Positions 42,522 through 51,555 of a DNA stretch of 64,000 bases are shown in pieces. The translations under genes were made by a program, and so were the position numbers. Source of the DNA: Candidatus Obscuribacterales bacterium (GTDB lineage Bacteria; Cyanobacteriota; Vampirovibrionia; Obscuribacterales; Obscuribacteraceae); contig JACKCM010000006.1 of the NCBI GenBank assembly GCA_020634035.1, positions 434,001 to 498,000 of the forward strand, in the 5' to 3' direction. Positions within the stretch are counted from its first letter, which is position 1, and each line of letters starts with the position of its first letter. Below the pieces are notes generated by a model. That model had not been told where the DNA came from. It ran no database searches and saw nothing but the letters and a program-made list of their open reading frames with translations.

Positions 42522-44264
42522 ATGAATCTCTTGGATAGAAAAAGCGTATCTACTGCGGTTTTTACAACAAGCTGCCTGGTCTTAGCGACCTTCTCCAGAG
42601 CAGCAACCGCAGACGATGAGATATATGATGCAGAGCCACTCAAACCAGCTCCTTCTATGCCGATGTGGTTCTACGACGTAAAAGAAGACTTTCGCTATCC
42701 AATACCCTGCGAATTCGACTTCGCCTTCATAGACAGAACAGGAAAAGTCGTTATCACCGGACCGTTCCTAAATGTAGAGTCTTTCAAAAACGGGCGTGCG
42801 CGAGCAAAGTTAGGCCACTACGGTTTCATCAACAAGAAATGGACTGTGATATCTACTCCTCTCTATAGACCCACCGATGCGGTGGTCCACCGCGACGGCA
42901 CAATCGTAAAACGAAATAAGCTATCGGAGGCTGGAGAGACAAGCGCTTGTATTCAAAGTGTAGGCAACGGCGATTTATCTTTCATGAGAAGAGGTCGGAT
43001 TGAATGCGAAGACCTGTTGGCGAGCCTCAAATCAAAACAGCCCCCCAAAAGCTTGACTCCCTTCCAGGCTGGCAAATACGGACGATGGGGCTACAAAGAC
43101 GAAAATGGCGATATTTTTCTAGCACCGATCTTCAGCAAAGCAGGCAATTTCTATGATGGTATCTCGAAACTCGATTTCGAAATTAGCAAGAAGATTAGTA
43201 GTGCAAAGTACGAAGTACTCAAAAATGCTGTTGAAAAAGCCAAAAAAGAGGGGTTAGCCAACTCCCCAGAAGTCGCCAGAGCCAAAGAAAGACTGACGGA
43301 ATTTGATACTCTGACCTACATAACATCAAATGCTAAGCTCCTCGTTCCGCCCAATCGCTATCAAGCCGGAAAGGACTTCAGCGAGAGCATAGCAGCGGTA
43401 AAAGCAAACGGTAAGTGGGGTTTTATAGACGCCACAGGACAAGAGATAATCAAACCTCAATATGACGCTGTATCCAGCTTCAGACATCAGCTTGCCGCTG
43501 TGGAGAAGGACGGAAAATATGGCTATATAGATACCCAAAACAGAACAAGAATTCCCTTTCATTTCAAAATAGCAAAACAGTTCAAAGACGGCTTGGCGCC
43601 TGCTAGCGAAGACGGCCGAAACTGGGGATTTATAGGAACCGACGGTGAATTCAAAATCAAACCCACTTTCAAAATGGTGTTCCCATTTTCAGAAGGTCTG
43701 GCACTGGTTCTGATACCACCGCGCGAAGCAATCGACAAGCTCCCCACAGAAGCAGAGAACTTCTATGAAAGCGGTCTTGTGCACATGCGCCTGTGCGAAT
43801 TCGACCAGGCAAAAGCATCTTTCAAAGCTGCTCATTCTCTTTCACCTTCGACCAAAACAGGAAAGTTAGCAGCAATTCTAGAGAAGAGAATAATTCCAGA
43901 TAGCAAGCAGAGCCGTGAGGCTGTCTTTGCCTATATGGAAGCCCGAGACAATAAATCTGACGACAAAAAAGAAGAACTCTATAAGTCTGCGATAGATGAC
44001 TCTCCAGAATTCACCTGGGCGAAAGTAAAACTGGCTGAGATCTACAAAAATCGAGGCGAGAAGGAGAAGGCGAAAAGCCTTCTAGCCCCTATCAACAAGC
44101 AACAGCCAGACTTTATGCCGGCAGGAGTTCTGCTTGCAAATATCCTGGAAAGCGAGCACCAAAACGAGGCAGCTAAAACAATTAAGGATGAGTATCGGGA
44201 CTTTAAATCGAATTCTGAACTATTCGAAGAGCTACAGAAACTAGTCCCACCACAATACTATTGA
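42522..44264 (+). CDS. Exported WG-repeat and TPR protein
   Basis: 580 residues with a signal peptide (about 1-28, TTSCLVLATFSRAATA). WG/KWG-type repeats: an early weak set (about 60-110 and 185-215, GRWGYKDENGDIFLAPIF) and three good ones at about 285-405 (KWGFIDATGQEIIKPQYD, KYGYIDTQNRTRIPFHF, NWGFIGTDGEFKIKPTF). Residues 410-570 form TPR units (FYESGLVHMRLCEFDQAKAS). WG repeats are common surface beta motifs; the function is unknown. It ends 24 nt inside the convergent lipoprotein gene. Confidence 0.75.
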   Translation: MNLLDRKSVSTAVFTTSCLVLATFSRAATADDEIYDAEPLKPAPSMPMWFYDVKEDFRYPIPCEFDFAFIDRTGKVVITGPFLNVESFKNGRARAKLGHYGFINKKWTVISTPLYRPTDAVVHRDGTIVKRNKLSEAGETSACIQSVGNGDLSFMRRGRIECEDLLASLKSKQPPKSLTPFQAGKYGRWGYKDENGDIFLAPIFSKAGNFYDGISKLDFEISKKISSAKYEVLKNAVEKAKKEGLANSPEVARAKERLTEFDTLTYITSNAKLLVPPNRYQAGKDFSESIAAVKANGKWGFIDATGQEIIKPQYDAVSSFRHQLAAVEKDGKYGYIDTQNRTRIPFHFKIAKQFKDGLAPASEDGRNWGFIGTDGEFKIKPTFKMVFPFSEGLALVLIPPREAIDKLPTEAENFYESGLVHMRLCEFDQAKASFKAAHSLSPSTKTGKLAAILEKRIIPDSKQSREAVFAYMEARDNKSDDKKEELYKSAIDDSPEFTWAKVKLAEIYKNRGEKEKAKSLLAPINKQQPDFMPAGVLLANILESEHQNEAAKTIKDEYRDFKSNSELFEELQKLVPPQYY

Positions 44265-45596
44265 ACGTCCCATCCGGAGCCCCTGAGCGTACTCTTTCAT
44301 AGCGACGGCAGATGCTCTCATATTTGGAGAAAGTCGAATAGTGTCAGGGCAGATCAGGAAAACCTCGGTCAAGAACGGCGACAGGTCCTCAGGCAATCTC
44401 TTGCATCGAAATTCTACGGTATCATTATTAGCGCGCACCAGGTCTATACCATAGGTGGTGTCCCACCGTCTCAACTTCTCGACGAGCATGTCGTTACTAA
44501 CTGAATAGTTTAGCCCACTAGTACCAACCAGTTGAACAAATCGAATCGGATTAAGCTCTCTTGACAGAACGACCAGAGACTTCTGTGCTTCTGGCTCCAG
44601 CTGAAGTTCAGGCGCGCTTTCTGTCAACTCCCATTCTGTACTCGATAGCTTTTTAACAGAAGTACCGGGAGCGATGAAAAATCCCCTTGCGGCAGTTCGC
44701 GCATTCTTAGGATCGTATTTTTCAGGATCAAAAGTAACTACTTGTCGTCGGTTTTTGCTCTGTTCATGAACAATGTTTTGGATTTTCGATACTCCGCTTT
44801 TAATTGTTCTAGAGCCAGTAGGAAACTGGTTTGCTCCGTATACTACGCAATCCATCGATTGCAGCTTCTTTTGCAGCCGACGTAATATGACAGATTCCAT
44901 ACCAAGTGGGTTCTGACTCGATTCCTCCGGCAAGAAGAAACCAAGTACTTTTATCGGTTTGAATTCCTCACCCAGCGTCCATCCGGAATACCGCTTTTTT
45001 AGGTCGTTGTAGATTTGACGCGCTGGCACTTTTTCGTCCAGATACGCCGGCGCGATGGCAGTTTCAACAGAATCACTGCTTTTCTTCCGGTGCTCTAAGA
45101 TTGCATATGGAACAAACTCTTTGAGTTTACGAGCGTATTCTATTTGTTCGAGATCGTCACTAAATGCTGCCTTGTAGTCAGCGATGCCCTCTACCCATGA
45201 TTCGTCATCAAACTTGAAGCGATCCTTGATCTGGTTCATTATCACCGGCTTCAGCTCAGGATACTGTTTGATAATCGCGCGCAACTTTCGATAACTAACT
45301 TCGTTCCAACTGTAATCAGGAGCGGGAAACGCACCACTAACCAACCAGGGTCGGCTGTAACGCATCTCGACCTCGAAAACTTTCGACCCGGTGCGCTCTT
45401 TGATGAGTTCCAGCGCTTCGAGAGGAATGCCATACTGCTTCGCCAGAGCCTTTTCTTCTTCGTTCAGTGACTTGGGATAAGTATAGGTTGACGAGGCGCT
45501 GGAAGCAGAAGGTCCGCCACCCTTGTTGCCAGAGCAAGCAACCACAAGAACAACACAGAAAAGAGAAGCGATAAGGGCAGCAAAACAGCGAAGCAT
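44241..45596 (-). CDS. Lipoprotein of unknown function
   Basis: The start at 45596 (MLRCFAAL) is preferred to 45626 because it places the lipobox VVAC at residues 18-21, followed by SGNKGGGPSASSASS. About 451 residues. The body has long helices and no recognised domain. The stop lies 24 nt inside the convergent WG-repeat gene. Confidence 0.7.
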   Translation of the reverse strand: MLRCFAALIASLFCVVLVVACSGNKGGGPSASSASSTYTYPKSLNEEEKALAKQYGIPLEALELIKERTGSKVFEVEMRYSRPWLVSGAFPAPDYSWNEVSYRKLRAIIKQYPELKPVIMNQIKDRFKFDDESWVEGIADYKAAFSDDLEQIEYARKLKEFVPYAILEHRKKSSDSVETAIAPAYLDEKVPARQIYNDLKKRYSGWTLGEEFKPIKVLGFFLPEESSQNPLGMESVILRRLQKKLQSMDCVVYGANQFPTGSRTIKSGVSKIQNIVHEQSKNRRQVVTFDPEKYDPKNARTAARGFFIAPGTSVKKLSSTEWELTESAPELQLEPEAQKSLVVLSRELNPIRFVQLVGTSGLNYSVSNDMLVEKLRRWDTTYGIDLVRANNDTVEFRCKRLPEDLSPFLTEVFLICPDTIRLSPNMRASAVAMKEYAQGLRMGRSIVLWWD

Positions 45597-45696
45597 GAAA
45601 AACTCTTCTTTGGTGTATAACTCCAAAAGTATACGCCGTTCGAGACTATTGTGGGCAGATTAGCCAAATCAAGAATGAATTTTAAAAGACTCAAAA

Positions 45697-46314
45697 ATGA
45701 GAATTAAGAATATTCGGATCACGCACCCTGAAACCGCCAAAATAGTGGCCTCAAAACTGCTGAGAATAGAGCGGTTATCAACAGAGTTGTTCGAAGAATG
45801 CGAGACATTTCAACTTGAAGAACATGAGCGAATTGAATTCAAGATGCAGATCGGTAAATTGATACTTTCGTGCAACGAATTTATCATGAACATCGTGAAA
45901 GTGAACAAGGTATCGAAAGCTGGCGTAGACCAGGAATCCATCCAAATCGCAGTTGAGCACTGGAAGAACTTTCTTGGATCTGAAAGAGCCGAGTCACCGA
46001 TGATTCTTATCAATGCAGATGCAGAGAAAACGATCATCTACTCAAGATTAGACTTTGCAGAATTAGTCCTTGTTAGAATGGAGCAAGTACAAAAGGAGAT
46101 CGATGAAACCATTAATTTCATCGATGAGGCTGATTGTAGCGAAGACGAGAAACTAGGGCTGCGAGCAATGTTGGGTTACTTCGTTGGGTTTTATAACACC
46201 ATTCACTTGCCGATTTTTGCCGACCATCCCGCTCTAATACCGCAGGACAGTAATTGGCGAGAGATGGTGGACGATTTTAAGAGGGAACTGCTCGAATCCA
46301 ACATGGATTCATAG
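45697..46314 (+). CDS. Soluble helical protein of unknown function
   Basis: 205 residues, acidic, almost wholly helical by composition (ELFEECETFQLEEHERIEFK, FAELVLVRMEQVQKEIDE). No recognised family. It ends exactly where the opposing gene ends (46314/46315). It begins the accessory cluster of unknown genes that runs to 53 kb. Confidence 0.55.
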   Translation: MRIKNIRITHPETAKIVASKLLRIERLSTELFEECETFQLEEHERIEFKMQIGKLILSCNEFIMNIVKVNKVSKAGVDQESIQIAVEHWKNFLGSERAESPMILINADAEKTIIYSRLDFAELVLVRMEQVQKEIDETINFIDEADCSEDEKLGLRAMLGYFVGFYNTIHLPIFADHPALIPQDSNWREMVDDFKRELLESNMDS

Positions 46315-46734
46315 TCACAGGCGGTTGCCATTCTCTGGAGGAAACCAGCGCAGCAAATGCGGAACATACTCAGAGATGACTGATTCGATTTCACCGTCGT
46401 CAATGTCATGCTCCTGCAATTGCGGCCGCATCGCTTGCCATTGAAGTTCTGAGAGTCTATCACCAGACTCAGTCAATATCTTATGTCTCAAATGAGCAGC
46501 TCGAATCAACAAGCTTTTTCTTTCTTCTGTCGTTGAAGAGAGAAACCTCATCGCTTCGAACTCAGACCGGGCATAACCGATGCTTTCAAGTTCTTCCAAA
46601 AACTCAGTCGTCGGCTCGCTAGATGGATCTAGAGCTTGTATCCATCCGCCGTATCGGCCCATCAAACGATTCAACGAATCATCATTAGAAGGAAATCGAA
46701 CATGCGGAAACTCACGAAATATGTACTTCTTCAT
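46315..46734 (-). CDS. Small soluble protein of unknown function
   Basis: 139 residues, charged, helical, with the sequence ESVISEYVPHLLRWFPPENG at the end. No family recognised. It converges on the preceding gene with no gap. Confidence 0.5.
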   Translation of the reverse strand: MKKYIFREFPHVRFPSNDDSLNRLMGRYGGWIQALDPSSEPTTEFLEELESIGYARSEFEAMRFLSSTTEERKSLLIRAAHLRHKILTESGDRLSELQWQAMRPQLQEHDIDDGEIESVISEYVPHLLRWFPPENGNRL

Positions 46735-46870
46735 TTATATATGTCTCGCTGTCATAGATGAAGCTTGCCATTTAGTTGTACCACCTAAAACCAGTCAGAC
46801 TCAATTCCCTGAAGCACTCGAACGGAATCCAGGTACAATAAGGTGACCTTCAAGGAGTACAACCTTTCCA

Positions 46871-47509
46871 ATGCAACTTCTCGGGACATGCTCAGAATTA
46901 TTGGTAGTTCTTTTACAGCACCATGGAATTCAAACCCAAGAGAATGAGGGCATAGTGACTATTCCCGATGGACCTCCCTACCAGTTTGCATTGCAAGTGT
47001 ATAGAACTGGAGAAAAATCTGTCGAATTACAAGCGTTGTGCCAAGTGGCGCCCGGACGAGTGATTAGAGAATACCTTGCAGGAGTGGGAGAGACTCAAGA
47101 AGAGGCGGTAATGGACTCTCAGACAAATTTTATTGCCTGTGTATTTCATGTCTGGGTCTCTGCCTTATTGGGAAAGCCAAACCAATACGCAGATGATTTC
47201 ACTTGGCAGATACATGGAAAAGAGAGACGAGCCACAGTCGGCTTTGCCAGCGGAAGGGGATACATAGAGCTGACAGGAGAACCCGAATGGCAAGAAGCCT
47301 GGCACGCCGCGGTAAGGCAACAGCCACTTACTGAAGACCTGCACTGGGCAAGTTTGTGCTACGTCCAACGCGATGGAGTAACTCTTGCTTGTGACGCCTC
47401 AATAGATAATGAGCCATGCGTGCCGGTAATTGAGCAAATGCTGAAGTTTAACTGGCCAAGTCGCAAGGAAATGTATTCTGTTCGACAATTCATGATTATT
47501 CAGCCGTGA
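46871..47509 (+). CDS. DUF6348-like protein, possible immunity or accessory protein
   Basis: 212 residues, soluble. The pattern (short N-terminal helix, IVTIPDGPPYQFALQVYRTG, then EAVMDSQTNFIACVFHVWVS and a C-terminal sandwich) resembles DUF6348-type proteins in style; the call is weak. It is followed 9 nt later by the first sigma-like gene on the same strand, so co-transcription is likely. Confidence 0.4.
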   Translation: MQLLGTCSELLVVLLQHHGIQTQENEGIVTIPDGPPYQFALQVYRTGEKSVELQALCQVAPGRVIREYLAGVGETQEEAVMDSQTNFIACVFHVWVSALLGKPNQYADDFTWQIHGKERRATVGFASGRGYIELTGEPEWQEAWHAAVRQQPLTEDLHWASLCYVQRDGVTLACDASIDNEPCVPVIEQMLKFNWPSRKEMYSVRQFMIIQP

Positions 47510-47518
47510 TGGCTGTAC

Positions 47519-48211
47519 TTGAGGTGGAAAGTGCAACCAAATCCTTTTGAATCAGAGTTCCAGAAGATGCGAGACTTGATACGAGAACTCGATGATGACG
47601 ACCTGGCGCTAACTTACATCGAATCAGCACTAAATATTGAAACGCTCAGCCTGGATGAAGAGATGAGTATCAACGAACATCTCCTTGCAGGAAAACCACT
47701 AACCGAAGCCCAGAAGAAACGAATGTCAGAAGGTTACCTGTTCATTGCGGTGACAAAAGCGGCGGAGTTTCGGCAACTAGGTGTTTCCATAGGCTCTCTG
47801 ATAGAAGCAGCCGAGAAAGCAGTATCAGAGGCTCTGCCGGAGTTCAGACCAAAGCGAGTGTCGGAGTCCTTCTACAGCGACTGCAACGATATCGCAGAGT
47901 CTGCGATTGTAGAGGCTTTGCTTAATTCTGGGTTTGAGCTGGTGCCTCCCGAGGAACTTATAAAACTGGCAAAACCAACGGGCGATGCCATTGAAGACGG
48001 GAAGAGTCAAGATGAACTTAAACGCTTGCTCGTGTTACTCGACCCAATTGAGCGGAGCTTTGTCAGTCAAGCTTGCGGACTATCTGGAAATGCCCCGAAA
48101 AGCCTGAAGGAAATTGCACGAGCACGGGGAAGCGACTCAACAGCCCTGGTGGAATCTTACCTTACTAAAGCTCTTCGCAAGATCTTGCGTCGCAAGAAAG
48201 TTGGCACATGA
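47519..48211 (+). CDS. Degenerate sigma-70-like protein, copy A
   Basis: 230 residues from a TTG (an in-frame GTG at 47531 is an alternative). Sigma region 1.2/2 pattern: EEMSINEHLLAGKPLTEAQK, then LFIAVTKAAEFRQLGVSIGS-LIEAAEKAVSEALPEFRP, and SFYSDCNDIAESAIV where sigma factors have YATWWIRQAI. The C-terminus looks like region 4: LDPIERSFVSQACGLSG-x-x-x-x-SLKEIARARG and LTKALRKILRRKK. Region 3 and the promoter-melting tryptophans are missing. A paralogue is at 50800-51477. Function unknown: a decoy or reduced sigma is suggested. Confidence 0.65.
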   Translation: MRWKVQPNPFESEFQKMRDLIRELDDDDLALTYIESALNIETLSLDEEMSINEHLLAGKPLTEAQKKRMSEGYLFIAVTKAAEFRQLGVSIGSLIEAAEKAVSEALPEFRPKRVSESFYSDCNDIAESAIVEALLNSGFELVPPEELIKLAKPTGDAIEDGKSQDELKRLLVLLDPIERSFVSQACGLSGNAPKSLKEIARARGSDSTALVESYLTKALRKILRRKKVGT

Positions 48212-48235
48212 ATTCGTAGTTTAGTTGCAGGCGAA

Positions 48236-48259
48236 CTCGACAGGGGAATAACAAAGAAA
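48236..48259 (+). repeat. 24-nt direct repeat, copy 1
   Basis: This 24-nt sequence, which begins CTCGACAGGG and ends AACAAAGAAA, recurs exactly at 50733-50756. The two copies flank 2.5 kb holding the gene at 48277 and the gene at 49131. The first copy follows sigma-like gene A and the second precedes sigma-like gene B. Confidence 0.9.
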
Positions 48260-48276
48260 TCCATGGATAGAATAAA

Positions 48277-48792
48277 TTGAGCACCGACAATGCCGACAAA
48301 CTAAGAATGTTATCCACTTGCCTTTCCCAACTAGATTGCCAACGTGAAGACTCTACAACGATAGAACAAAAGACTGACAGAAAAGCCCTGGTGCAACTGT
48401 ATGAGCACCTTCCTTTTCAGTATCCCAGTCTATTCGAAGAACTTCTTCTGAACTACAGATGGGACGCACTAGATCTGTCTTTACTGCGAGTGAAACCGAA
48501 CCGTGCAGGAGAAGATCTATCTGGATTCCTTAGCGAAATATGTGCTGACGAATATATTCATGAGTACTGTATTCAGAATAACTTTCTCTTGTTTGGGATG
48601 GGTCCGGATGTGTCTTATGATCCAGCCTGTTTTCAGGTCGTTCCAACCTTACACCCTGACAGTTATCCAGTTATGCTGATAGATCACGAAGACATTCTCT
48701 GTCTTCGAAAGAAGGTTAGGACAGAGGTATTAGCAACAAACTTTGAGAGCCTCATTGAAATGGTACTAGAGCGCTTCGGATTGAATTCTTGA
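48277..48792 (+). CDS. SUKH/SMI1-like small protein
   Basis: 171 residues, TTG start. It has a mid-protein LPFQYPSLFEELLLNYRWD, the L-P-x-x-Y-x-x-F-x-x-x-L-x-x-Y pattern of SUKH/SMI1-KNR4 proteins, and an FLLFGMGPDVSYDP strand-turn region. SUKH proteins are often immunity proteins of bacterial toxins, but a toxin partner is not seen beside it. Moderate to low support. Confidence 0.4.
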   Translation: MSTDNADKLRMLSTCLSQLDCQREDSTTIEQKTDRKALVQLYEHLPFQYPSLFEELLLNYRWDALDLSLLRVKPNRAGEDLSGFLSEICADEYIHEYCIQNNFLLFGMGPDVSYDPACFQVVPTLHPDSYPVMLIDHEDILCLRKKVRTEVLATNFESLIEMVLERFGLNS

Positions 48793-49130
48793 GCCTGTAA
48801 TGAATCAGCACAGATTGCTTGCCGGCAAAACTTGTTCGATAGCGAATCCAAACCTCAAGACGCCATAATAAACTGACTCTCGTATCTGCTATACGCCAAT
48901 TCTTGCTGTTCCCTGCTGCACTTTCTCTCAAATAGGTTTTTCTTGCCTTCTTTGATATCGCAGTTGTTTGGGGCAAGCTGCTCAGCCAAAAGAGTATTTT
49001 TAATAAACCAGGCTATGTGGTCACATCGACTCTTTGATACATTAGCACTTTGTCCAGATGAATTTGGAAAGTAGAATCCCAATAACCGAATTCGAATTTC
49101 AACATCAGAAGAATCCCTTCCAATCGATAA
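48793..49130. other. Intergenic stretch, no confident gene
   Basis: About 340 nt with no clear gene on the plus strand. A minus-strand frame of 101 codons (48855-49160) with charged composition crosses it and runs 30 nt into the next gene; it has no family or ribosome-binding support and is not called. Nothing else stands out. Confidence 0.35.
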
Positions 49131-50708
49131 ATGCACAGATTCAAACAACTCGAATCTCAAAAAGCGCTATGGAAAACTCAAACAGTTTTGCTTACATTGT
49201 TTTGCGCTTGCGTCGGGATGATGACAATATTCTCGGTTCAGAGCCTATCAACCGAAAATGCTGAGCCTTGTTTCTTCTTCCCATACGATACATGCGCAGT
49301 TTTCAGGATAAAAGATACTGGAAATAGCAAATCTAAAACGCCAACAATGACTGTTAAAACCGAGGCTGTGCTGAAAGGTAGCCTGAAGTGTAATCAAATT
49401 ATCCACCTGGCATTAGATTCCAAACCAACAGCTTTATTTGGAGCGCCCTCCAAACAGCTAGTCGGATCTCGTCAGCTTTTGGCTTTTCATCAAGGTCCCC
49501 AGAAGAATAAAACGATTCTTTCAACATCAAATGATTATGCTCCCTTCAAAAATCCAAATTTCTTTGACGAAGACGTTGCTCGCCTGGAAAAGAATCTGAA
49601 AAGGACACCCTATCCATATAGATCCTGCCTGGTTGTAACGCTCAAAGAAGTTCACGCGAAACACGAAAAGCAAAGCATGTGGCGATCGAAAGAGTTTTTC
49701 TTTCAAATTGACTCGATAGTTGTAGCGGATCAAAAATACAGAGAGGAGGGAGTAAAGGGTTTTGAGAATGCTCCGGCATACAAAGACCAAGCACTAGAGC
49801 ACTTTGTATTTAAACCCAAAGACCAGATTGCTATTAAGGTTAAGTGGTTTCCCTTGTCCGTTCCGCCACCGAGACTACCAGGACTAATCTCGGGTCGGAA
49901 ATATATACTTCAATGGAATCCAACTCGATCTCCAGGTTCCCAGAAGCCGAATACTTTCTCAGATTCCTCATTTGAATTGTGTCAATATAAACCTCAAAAG
50001 ATTGAAGGAATTAAGGAGTTCGCTCGCAACAACCCACAAATGATTGAAAGCTTACGCCGTCAGCTAGAATCTCACATTGAGAAACGATGGACAGCACAGC
50101 GCATTCGAGAATATTTGAAGCGACCGGATTTGAGAGAATGTCCTCAGCTAACTACCATTGAGCCGCTGAACGGTCCTGTTCTTGGCGGACAACTATACAA
50201 AGATCTAGAGCCCGAACTTGGAAAGGTAGTCTGGTATACATGGCTGCAAGATATGCAACCAGTGGGTGAGTTTCAGATTGGTGTCACAAACAAAGCTGGA
50301 GATGTCTGGAGGTTGGAAACCGGATATTTAGAACTGCAGGATTATTCTGATGATGATTTCAAAAGGGATCTTATTAGTCTTACTTTACAGAGAAGCTATC
50401 AAGCCTTCTGGACGATTCAGAATTATAAGCTTTCCTATCAGCATGAAGCTATTGCTCCAGTTGACTTTCCTGCGCCCACCACAGAACGCCTCGAATTGAT
50501 CCGAGATGCTAGGAACAAGATCAGGAGCTTGCGTCAGCAGCTTGCAAATGGAAAAGTATTGACCGCCGATATCGATTCTGACCTTCACCTTTCAAACATC
50601 CTTGTCGATGGCAAAGTCTGCTCAGCCTGGTGTAAAGCCTACAAAAATCGTGTTGAATACATGAACGAGATTTGGAAGGTGCAGCACCCTGACAAAGTTG
50701 GTTCCTAA
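49131..50708 (+). CDS. Exported protein of unknown function
   Basis: 525 residues with a signal anchor (about 18-38, TVLLTLFCACVGMMTIFSVQ), then a Cys-containing start of the mature part (AEPCFFFPYDTCAVFRI). The middle is beta-rich and the end helical, with a conserved-looking WYTWLQDMQPVGEFQIGVT. No recognised family. It lies inside the segment bounded by the 24-nt direct repeats. Confidence 0.55.
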   Translation: MHRFKQLESQKALWKTQTVLLTLFCACVGMMTIFSVQSLSTENAEPCFFFPYDTCAVFRIKDTGNSKSKTPTMTVKTEAVLKGSLKCNQIIHLALDSKPTALFGAPSKQLVGSRQLLAFHQGPQKNKTILSTSNDYAPFKNPNFFDEDVARLEKNLKRTPYPYRSCLVVTLKEVHAKHEKQSMWRSKEFFFQIDSIVVADQKYREEGVKGFENAPAYKDQALEHFVFKPKDQIAIKVKWFPLSVPPPRLPGLISGRKYILQWNPTRSPGSQKPNTFSDSSFELCQYKPQKIEGIKEFARNNPQMIESLRRQLESHIEKRWTAQRIREYLKRPDLRECPQLTTIEPLNGPVLGGQLYKDLEPELGKVVWYTWLQDMQPVGEFQIGVTNKAGDVWRLETGYLELQDYSDDDFKRDLISLTLQRSYQAFWTIQNYKLSYQHEAIAPVDFPAPTTERLELIRDARNKIRSLRQQLANGKVLTADIDSDLHLSNILVDGKVCSAWCKAYKNRVEYMNEIWKVQHPDKVGS

Positions 50709-50732
50709 GACGATTAATTGGTTGCGGTCTAT

Positions 50733-50756
50733 CTCGACAGGGGAATAACAAAGAAA
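50733..50756 (+). repeat. 24-nt direct repeat, copy 2
   Basis: Exact match to 48236-48259, 44 nt upstream of the ATG of sigma-like gene B. Neighbouring bases (TTGGTTGC versus TAGTTGCA) are also similar, so the shared stretch may be a longer, partly decayed copy. Confidence 0.9.
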
Positions 50757-50799
50757 CCACATGACTCTGTGTTAGCTGGCTTCCGGTTTACTTAACAAA

Positions 50800-51477
50800 A
50801 TGGCTTCCACCTCCTACAGCAGCGCCAAAGACTCTCTCAGAACCCTGAAATCTATTCTGGAGCCGAATGATCCTGCTGTGGCTTACATCGACAAAGCCCT
50901 GGAGGCTCCGGTCATGAATATCGACGAAGAGACTCAAATCAATGAACTGCTCTTGAGGGGAGAAGCTCTCTCCCAGGAGAGAAAACGCCGCTTGCTCGCC
51001 GCGCATCAGTTTATTGCGATTCTTGGGGTGTCGAAATACCAATCGCTGGGCGTCGAACTGCAAACCCTGATTGAAATCGGCAACAGGGCGCTGGTCTATG
51101 CCCTGGAAGAATTTATTCCGAAAAACCCATTCGATTCGTTCTATAGCCACGCTTACTACAGGGTGGAAGATGCCATCCTGAAGAAGCTGCCGGATTTTGG
51201 CGTGGAGACTGTCGACCTGGAGACCCTCAGGGAACTTGCCCGCAAAAGCGGCGACAAGAAGATAGACGAAAGCAATGCCGCTGAGCTGAAAACCCTTCTC
51301 TCTCTGGTCGATAATTTAGACCGAAGGCTGATAGAGCTTCTAATAGGCCTCGAAGACGGTGTGGAAAGAAGCGCAGAAGAGATTGCCACCCTGATGATGG
51401 CCTCCCGAGATCGGATAGAAGAGCGGCTGAAACGCGGACAGCGAAAGGTGCTGCGACGCAAGAAAGTTACTTCCTGA
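50800..51477 (+). CDS. Degenerate sigma-70-like protein, copy B
   Basis: 225 residues, ATG start. Residues 65-127 align almost without gaps to sigma-70 region 2: AHQFIAILGVSKYQSLGVEL against ANLRLVISIAKKYTNRGLQF, then LIEIGNRALVYALEEF against LIQEGNIGLMKAVDKF, then FYSHAYYRVEDAI against FSTYATWWIRQAI. The melting tryptophans are Y and R, and R of IRQ is E. Residues about 168-225 match region 4 (NLDRRLIELLIGLEDG, RSAEEIATLMMASRDRIEER, RGQRKVLRRKK). Region 3 is absent. Copy A shares the pattern. Probably no longer a normal promoter-recognising sigma. Confidence 0.7.
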   Translation: MASTSYSSAKDSLRTLKSILEPNDPAVAYIDKALEAPVMNIDEETQINELLLRGEALSQERKRRLLAAHQFIAILGVSKYQSLGVELQTLIEIGNRALVYALEEFIPKNPFDSFYSHAYYRVEDAILKKLPDFGVETVDLETLRELARKSGDKKIDESNAAELKTLLSLVDNLDRRLIELLIGLEDGVERSAEEIATLMMASRDRIEERLKRGQRKVLRRKKVTS

Positions 51478-51555
51478 ACTTTCTGATTTTTCTGAACTGC
51501 CTGAACTTTGCTTGATGTCGCCGAGGGTGGGGATAACCGTGCTGCCTGAATTGGC

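Noticed and set aside
48855..49160. Minus-strand frame of 101 codons in the intergenic gap
   Set aside because: No ribosome-binding site or family, and it overlaps the start of the plus-strand gene.
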